DNA from: Salinibacter ruber DSM 13855
GTDB taxonomy: Bacteria > Bacteroidota > Rhodothermia > Rhodothermales > Salinibacteraceae
Length of the DNA stretch: 64,000 bases
Direction of reading: 5' to 3'
Assembly: GCF_000013045.1 (NCBI RefSeq)
Contig: NC_007677.1
Coordinates: 1,674,001 to 1,738,000, forward strand
Positions 60,084 through 64,000 of this stretch are shown piece by piece. Below the pieces are notes generated by a model. It made no database searches, was not told the DNA's origin, and worked only from the letters and a program-made list of their open reading frames with translations. The stretch's first letter is position 1, and every line of letters starts with the position of its first letter. A program made the position numbers and the translations under genes.

Positions 60084-61340
60084 CTACCCGAACATGTGGC
60101 GCACCTTGTGGAGGCCGTCGACCAGCCGATCCACGTCCTCGTGGGTGTTGTAGGCCGCGAAGGAGGCGCGGATGGTGCCGGGGAGGCCGTACCGCTTGAG
60201 GAGCGGTTGGGTACAGTGGTGGCCCGTGCGGACGGCGACACCCTCACGGTCGAGGACCGTTCCGGCGTCGTACGGGTGAATGTCGTCGAAGACGAACGAG
60301 AGGACGCTCGTCTTGTCGGGCGCAGTGCCTACAATCTGTGTGCCTTCGATGCCGCCCACCTGCTCGGTGGCGTAGCGGAGCACATCGTCCTCGTGGGCCC
60401 GCACCGCGTTCCAGTCCATGTCCATGATGTACTCGACGGCGGTGCCCAGCCCCACGGCGTCGGCGATGTTGGGGGTGCCCGCCTCAAACTTGTGGGGCAG
60501 TCCGTCGTAGGTCGACTCCTCAAACGAAACCTGATCGATCATGTCCCCGCCGCCCTGGTAAGGGGGCATCGCTTCGAGGAGCTCCCGCTTCCCGTACAGA
60601 ACGCCGATGCCCGTGGGGCCGAACACCTTGTGTCCCGAGAACACGAAGAAGTCGGCGTCGAGCGCCTGCACGTCGACCGGCATGTGCGGGGCCGACTGCG
60701 CCCCGTCCACGACGACGGGCACCCCGTCGGCGTGGGCCGCGTCGATGACGTCCTCCATCGGGTTGATGGTGCCGAGGGTATTGGAGACGTGGCTGATGGC
60801 GACGAGCGCCGTGTCGTCGGTGAGCATCTCCGGGAGCAGGTCCATCCGGAGTTCGCCGCGGTCCGTGACGGGAAGCACCTCGATCGAGGCCCCCACCTGC
60901 TCGGCCAGCATCTGCCAGGGGACAATGTTGGAGTGGTGCTCCATCTCCGTGAGCAGAATCTCGTCGCCCTCCTCGGCGACCATGCGGCCGAAGGTGGAGG
61001 AGACGAGATTGAGCCCCTCCGTCGTGCCCCGTGTGAAGACGATCTGATCGGGGTCCGGCGCGTTGAGGAAGCGCGCCACCGACTCGCGGGCCGCCTCGTA
61101 CGACTCGGTGGCGTCCTGGCTGAGCCGATGGACGCCCCGGTGCACGTTGCTGTTCTCCTCGCGGTAGAACGTATCCAGCCGCTCGATTACCGGGGTCGGC
61201 TTCTGCGAGGAGGCCGCGTTGTCGAGATAGGCAAGGGGCGTGTCCTCGTACACGTCCTGCTCGAGCGCGGGAAAATCCGCACGGAGCGCCTCTGCGTCGA
61301 ACGAGGCCGTCTCGGAAGTCGGGTGCGTCGTGGCGGGCAT
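60084..61340 (-). CDS. sufS: Cysteine desulfurase SufS
   Basis: SufS is the PLP enzyme that removes sulfur from L-cysteine. The 418-residue protein has YLDNAASSQKPTPVIERLD at the start, TRGTTEGLNLVSST, EMEHHSNIVPWQ, VDGAQSAPHMPVD, the PLP Lys in FVFSGHKVFGPTGIGVLYG (about 243) and the nucleophilic Cys in VRTGHHCTQPLLKRYG (about 380). The HHC-type active-site loop is the group II desulfurase form. Preceded by sufD (78 bp). The N-terminus (MPATTHPTSETASF) is slightly extended. Confidence 0.97.
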   Translation of the reverse strand: MPATTHPTSETASFDAEALRADFPALEQDVYEDTPLAYLDNAASSQKPTPVIERLDTFYREENSNVHRGVHRLSQDATESYEAARESVARFLNAPDPDQIVFTRGTTEGLNLVSSTFGRMVAEEGDEILLTEMEHHSNIVPWQMLAEQVGASIEVLPVTDRGELRMDLLPEMLTDDTALVAISHVSNTLGTINPMEDVIDAAHADGVPVVVDGAQSAPHMPVDVQALDADFFVFSGHKVFGPTGIGVLYGKRELLEAMPPYQGGGDMIDQVSFEESTYDGLPHKFEAGTPNIADAVGLGTAVEYIMDMDWNAVRAHEDDVLRYATEQVGGIEGTQIVGTAPDKTSVLSFVFDDIHPYDAGTVLDREGVAVRTGHHCTQPLLKRYGLPGTIRASFAAYNTHEDVDRLVDGLHKVRHMFG

Positions 61341-61418
61341 GATGGGTTGGGGGAAGGTGTAGGAGTAACGTGTGGGCGTGTGATGAGGGATGCCCTCACA
61401 CGTTTTCCCTCCGCAGGG

Positions 61419-62759
61419 CTACTCGAAGTAGCTGCCGAAGCGGCGACGGATCTTGTCCGTGATGTAGTTGCGCAGGCCGTCGATCTTGTATTCGCTCAGC
61501 ACCTCGTCGGTGAAGGCCTGCAGCATCAAGATGTGGGCCCGGCGTTCGGAGAGGCCGCGCGAACGGAGGTAAAAGACGCCCTCTTCGTCGACTTGGCCGG
61601 TGGTCGCGCCGTGGCTGCATACCACATCGTCCGCGTAGATTTCAAGCTCCGGCTTCGTGTAAATGTTCGCGTCGGTGGTCAGGACGATCGTGTCGTTCTG
61701 CTGGTAGGCGTCGATGCGCTGCGAGCCGCGGGTCACCAGCACCTTGCCGTTGAAGACGGCGGTTGACTCGTCGTTGAGCACGTGCTTGTACAGCTCGTTG
61801 CTGCTGCAGTCCGGCTGCACGTGGTTCATCTGCGTGTGGTTGTCCACGTGCATCTCGTCCTTGCCGATGCAGAGGCCGTAGAGGTTTGACTCGCAGAAGG
61901 AGCCGTTGACCTCGATCGTGGCGTTGTTGCGGACCACCTCACCACTGAAGGTGATCGTGTTGGTCGAATAGACGCTGTCGTCCTCCTGTTGTCCGGCGCG
62001 GGTGTGGACCTGCGAGGCGTTCGCCCCTTCGTCCTGCACAAGGTAGTGCTCCAGGTTGGCCCGTTCGCCGACGAAGGCCTCACTCACCGTGTTGGTGAAC
62101 GTCTGGGCCTCGGTGACGGAGTGCTGGGCCTCGACGACCTTGGCGATGGCCCCGTCCTCGACCACGAACAGGTGGCGGGGCTGCAAAAAGAGGGGCTCCG
62201 AGCCGGCCGTGACGTGGAGGAAGAAGATGGGCTTCTCCACGATCGTGCCGGAGGGAACGTAGATGAACGCCCCGTCCTGGACGAACGCGGTGTTGAGGGC
62301 CGTGAGCGCCTCGTCTTCGAAGTCGGCGTACTGGCCGTAGTGCTCCTCTACGATGTCGGGGTGCTCCTCGCCGGCCTGGGCGAGGCTGCTGAGCACGACG
62401 CCCGACGGCAGGTCGCCGATGTCGGAGAGCGACTCGTCGACGTGGCCGTTCACGAGCACGACGCGGTGGGCGTCCATCTCGTCAATCGTAAACGGCGCGA
62501 TGTCGCTCGGGTCGAGCGACGGGCCCTCCGGCGACAGCGAGAGGGTGTAGGGCCGGTCAATGGTTTTGGAGATGTTCGTGTACTTCCAGGCCTCCAGGTC
62601 GTTGGTCGGGATGCCGAGCTGGGCGAAGCGCTCAATTGCGTCTTCGCGCTGCTGGGCGATCGAGGCGTTCGTTCCGTTGAGGGCCTGGCCGTGATTCACC
62701 TCGAAGGCCGAGATGAACCGGTCTTCGGGACGAACGTCGGTGTCGAGAGCAGTGGTCAT
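61419..62759 (-). CDS. sufD: Fe-S cluster assembly protein SufD
   Basis: SufD pairs with SufB in the SufBC2D scaffold. The 446-residue protein has the beta-helix core with RDDNHTQMNH-like VDNHTQMNHVQPDCSSNELYKHVLND (about 310-335), YQQNDTIVLTTDANIYTKPELEIYADDVVCSHGATTG and VFYLRSRGLSERRAHILMLQAFTDEVL. The N-terminal start with LEAWKYTNISKTIDRPY is typical SufD. It is slightly shorter than SufB and lacks the Cys-rich N-terminal motifs of SufB. Between sufC and sufS in the operon. Confidence 0.95.
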   Translation of the reverse strand: MTTALDTDVRPEDRFISAFEVNHGQALNGTNASIAQQREDAIERFAQLGIPTNDLEAWKYTNISKTIDRPYTLSLSPEGPSLDPSDIAPFTIDEMDAHRVVLVNGHVDESLSDIGDLPSGVVLSSLAQAGEEHPDIVEEHYGQYADFEDEALTALNTAFVQDGAFIYVPSGTIVEKPIFFLHVTAGSEPLFLQPRHLFVVEDGAIAKVVEAQHSVTEAQTFTNTVSEAFVGERANLEHYLVQDEGANASQVHTRAGQQEDDSVYSTNTITFSGEVVRNNATIEVNGSFCESNLYGLCIGKDEMHVDNHTQMNHVQPDCSSNELYKHVLNDESTAVFNGKVLVTRGSQRIDAYQQNDTIVLTTDANIYTKPELEIYADDVVCSHGATTGQVDEEGVFYLRSRGLSERRAHILMLQAFTDEVLSEYKIDGLRNYITDKIRRRFGSYFE

Positions 62760-62849
62760 GGTGGAGCGGTCGGTTGGAGAGCAAAATCGGGGAGGGGCAA
62801 GTGGCCGGGGGGCCCCGAGGGCGTCGCTGCACTCGGGGCGCCGGGGCCG

Positions 62850-63620
62850 CTACGCGGCAGCGGCCACCTCTTCGCGGATCCACTCGTAGCCGTGCTCCTC
62901 CAGCGTCTCGGCGAGGTCTTTGTCGCCGGAGCGTGCAATCTGACCGTCCATCATGACGTGAATGCGGTCGGGCACGATGTACTGCAGGATGCGCTCGTAG
63001 TGGGTAATCACCAGAAAGCCGCGGTCCCCGTCGCGGAGCTTATTGACGCCGTTGGCCACGCTCTGAAGCGCGTCAATGTCGAGCCCCGAGTCCGTCTCGT
63101 CGAGAATGGCGAGGCGCGGCTCCAGCATCGCGAGCTGGAAGATCTCGTTTCGCTTCTTCTCGCCCCCCGAGAAGCCCTCGTTGACCGAGCGCTTCGTGAG
63201 GTCGGCGTCGAGGCCGAGCATGTCGGCCCGCTCGCGCATCTGCTGAAGAAACTCGGTAGAGGAAAGCTCGTCTTCGCCGCGCGCCTCACGGACCGAATTG
63301 ACGGCCTCCTTCAAGAAGTTGGTCATGCTCACGCCGGGGAGCTCCACCGGGTACTGAAAGGCGAGGAAGATGCCCTCCTCGGCCCGCTCTTCAGGCTCCA
63401 GTTCCAGAAGGTCGTCGCCGTCGTAGCGAATGCTTCCCTCCAGCACCTCGTACTCCTCGCGCCCGGCGAGAACCGAGGCGAGCGTGCTCTTGCCGGAGCC
63501 GTTGGGGCCCATGATGGCGTGCAGGTCGCCGGTATCAAGGGTCAAGTCGACGCCCTTCAGAATGTGAATGTCCTCGTCTTCGACGCCGACGTGCAGGTTT
63601 TCAATTTCTAGAAGTGCCAT
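62850..63620 (-). CDS. sufC: SufC ATPase of the Fe-S assembly complex
   Basis: The 256-residue ABC-type ATPase has Walker A IMGPNGSGKSTLASVL (about 35), the Q-loop FLAFQYPVELPGVSM, signature FSGGEKKRNEIFQLAML, Walker B LAILDETDSGLDIDAL and the H-loop LVITHYERILQYIVPD. SGLDIDALQSVANGVNKL is the SufC-specific stretch. It binds SufB and SufD. Preceded by sufB with a 145-bp gap. ATG 63620. Confidence 0.97.
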   Translation of the reverse strand: MALLEIENLHVGVEDEDIHILKGVDLTLDTGDLHAIMGPNGSGKSTLASVLAGREEYEVLEGSIRYDGDDLLELEPEERAEEGIFLAFQYPVELPGVSMTNFLKEAVNSVREARGEDELSSTEFLQQMRERADMLGLDADLTKRSVNEGFSGGEKKRNEIFQLAMLEPRLAILDETDSGLDIDALQSVANGVNKLRDGDRGFLVITHYERILQYIVPDRIHVMMDGQIARSGDKDLAETLEEHGYEWIREEVAAAA

Positions 63621-63765
63621 GTCGTATTCGTGTGTGAGTGGTGCAGTGCGAAACGAGAGTCGTTCTCGGGGCGAGAGGCCTCATCTCCGAGGCCGGGGCA
63701 GAAGACAAACGGGAGCGTGGACGGAAGTATCCGTCGCACGCCCCCGTGGGCTTCTGCTCAATGTG

Positions 63766-64000
63766 CTATCCAACGCTGCCTTCCAGTTCAATGTCGAGAA
63801 GCTCCTTCGCCTCCACGGCGAACTCCATGGGAAGCTCCTGAAGGACCTCCTGACAGAAGCCGTTGACGATCAGCTTCAACGCCTCCTCTTCGCCGAGGCC
63901 ACGCTGGTGGCAGTAGAACATCTGGTCCTCACCTACCTTCGAGGTGGTCGCCTCGTGCTCAATCTGCGCCGAGGGGTTGTTGCTCTCGATGTACGGGTAG
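63766..64000 (-). CDS. sufB: SufB, 3' end only
   Basis: The right edge cuts the gene. The visible C-terminal 77 residues include IESNNPSAQIEHEATTSKVG, EDQMFYCHQRGLGEEEALKL, IVNGFCQEVLQELPMEFAVE and AKELLDIELEGSVG. These are the SufB C-terminus, where the EHEATTSK and the MFYCHQRGL stretch are conserved. The stop TAG is at 63768-63766. It is upstream of sufC and starts the suf operon. Confidence 0.95.
   Translation of the reverse strand, partial: YPYIESNNPSAQIEHEATTSKVGEDQMFYCHQRGLGEEEALKLIVNGFCQEVLQELPMEFAVEAKELLDIELEGSVG

Noticed and set aside
61989-63611. Plus-strand open frame of 540 codons across sufC-sufD
   Set aside because: Opposite SufC and SufD, which show full motifs on the minus strand; shadow.

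Overview
The window looks like a chromosomal segment of an extremely halophilic, high-GC bacterium of the Rhodothermota/Bacteroidota side, most like Salinibacter. The evidence is the strongly acidic, Asp/Glu-rich proteins, the high G+C in third codon positions, a menaquinone (classical Men) pathway, a SUF Fe-S operon with a SufT-type factor, an S6-S18-L9 ribosomal cluster without PriB, an OstA-like protein next to LptC and LptB, and DUF5723-like, YbbR-like and TonB-like envelope proteins. The organism call is inference from gene content; I could not run a database search. I see no tRNA, rRNA, CRISPR array, insertion sequence, prophage or integrase. It reads as a core housekeeping region.

Layout. 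1-2752: ABC export pair (FtsX-type permease, cut by the left edge, plus LolD/YbbA-type ATPase). 3060-6535: outer-membrane barrel and a large acidic lipoprotein. 6536-7512: nearly 1 kb without a gene. 7513-9136: pyrR-pyrB. 9283-14188: DUF58 protein, a small membrane protein, an AI-2E family transporter, an ARMT1-like DUF89 phosphatase and YhbY. 14197-16823: metallo-hydrolase, HisN-like phosphatase and RNase III. 17014-22198: aldehyde dehydrogenase, YbbR protein, EamA transporter, DUF4230 protein and an orphan membrane protein. 22259-30912: histidine phosphatase and the menaquinone genes menF, menD, menA, menC and menE, with a Tat-exported metallo-hydrolase reading the other way in the middle. 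31068-33692: acetyltransferase and a partner-switching signalling module (STAS, HATPase, REC-PP2C). 34029-37704: lptC, OstA-like protein and lptB. 37837-42407: glmS, prfA, rpsF, rpsR and rplI. 42863-47964: PLP lyase, dnaA, hppD and a TonB-like protein, all on the minus strand. 48145-54243: AcuI-type reductase, FAD oxidoreductase, DUF4174 protein and an M1 peptidase fused to a putative outer-membrane barrel. 54439-56869: HU, zinc-ribbon/TPR membrane protein and TPM-domain protein. 56905-58950: VOC protein and an unusual AAA+ regulator. 59027-64000: sufT, sufE, sufS, sufD, sufC and the end of sufB (operon reads right to left).

How the genes work together. Three regions are envelope-oriented: ABC export with the OMP/lipoprotein pair, LPS export (LptC/OstA/LptB) beside a phosphatase-driven partner switch, and the M1-barrel protein. 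Two are cofactor pathways: menaquinone and Fe-S clusters. The most unusual observations are: (1) a 13-bp exact tandem duplication inside the AAA+ regulator whose copy number sets the reading frame of the ATPase domain, so it could act as an on/off switch; (2) two more exact 13-bp tandem duplications that each span a stop codon; (3) the degenerate GAFTGA loop and inverted Walker B of that regulator; (4) an M1 peptidase fused to a barrel-like C-terminus; (5) a 20-nt perfect palindrome holding the stop codons of two convergent genes; and (6) two closely similar LacI-type operator-like boxes in front of unrelated genes.
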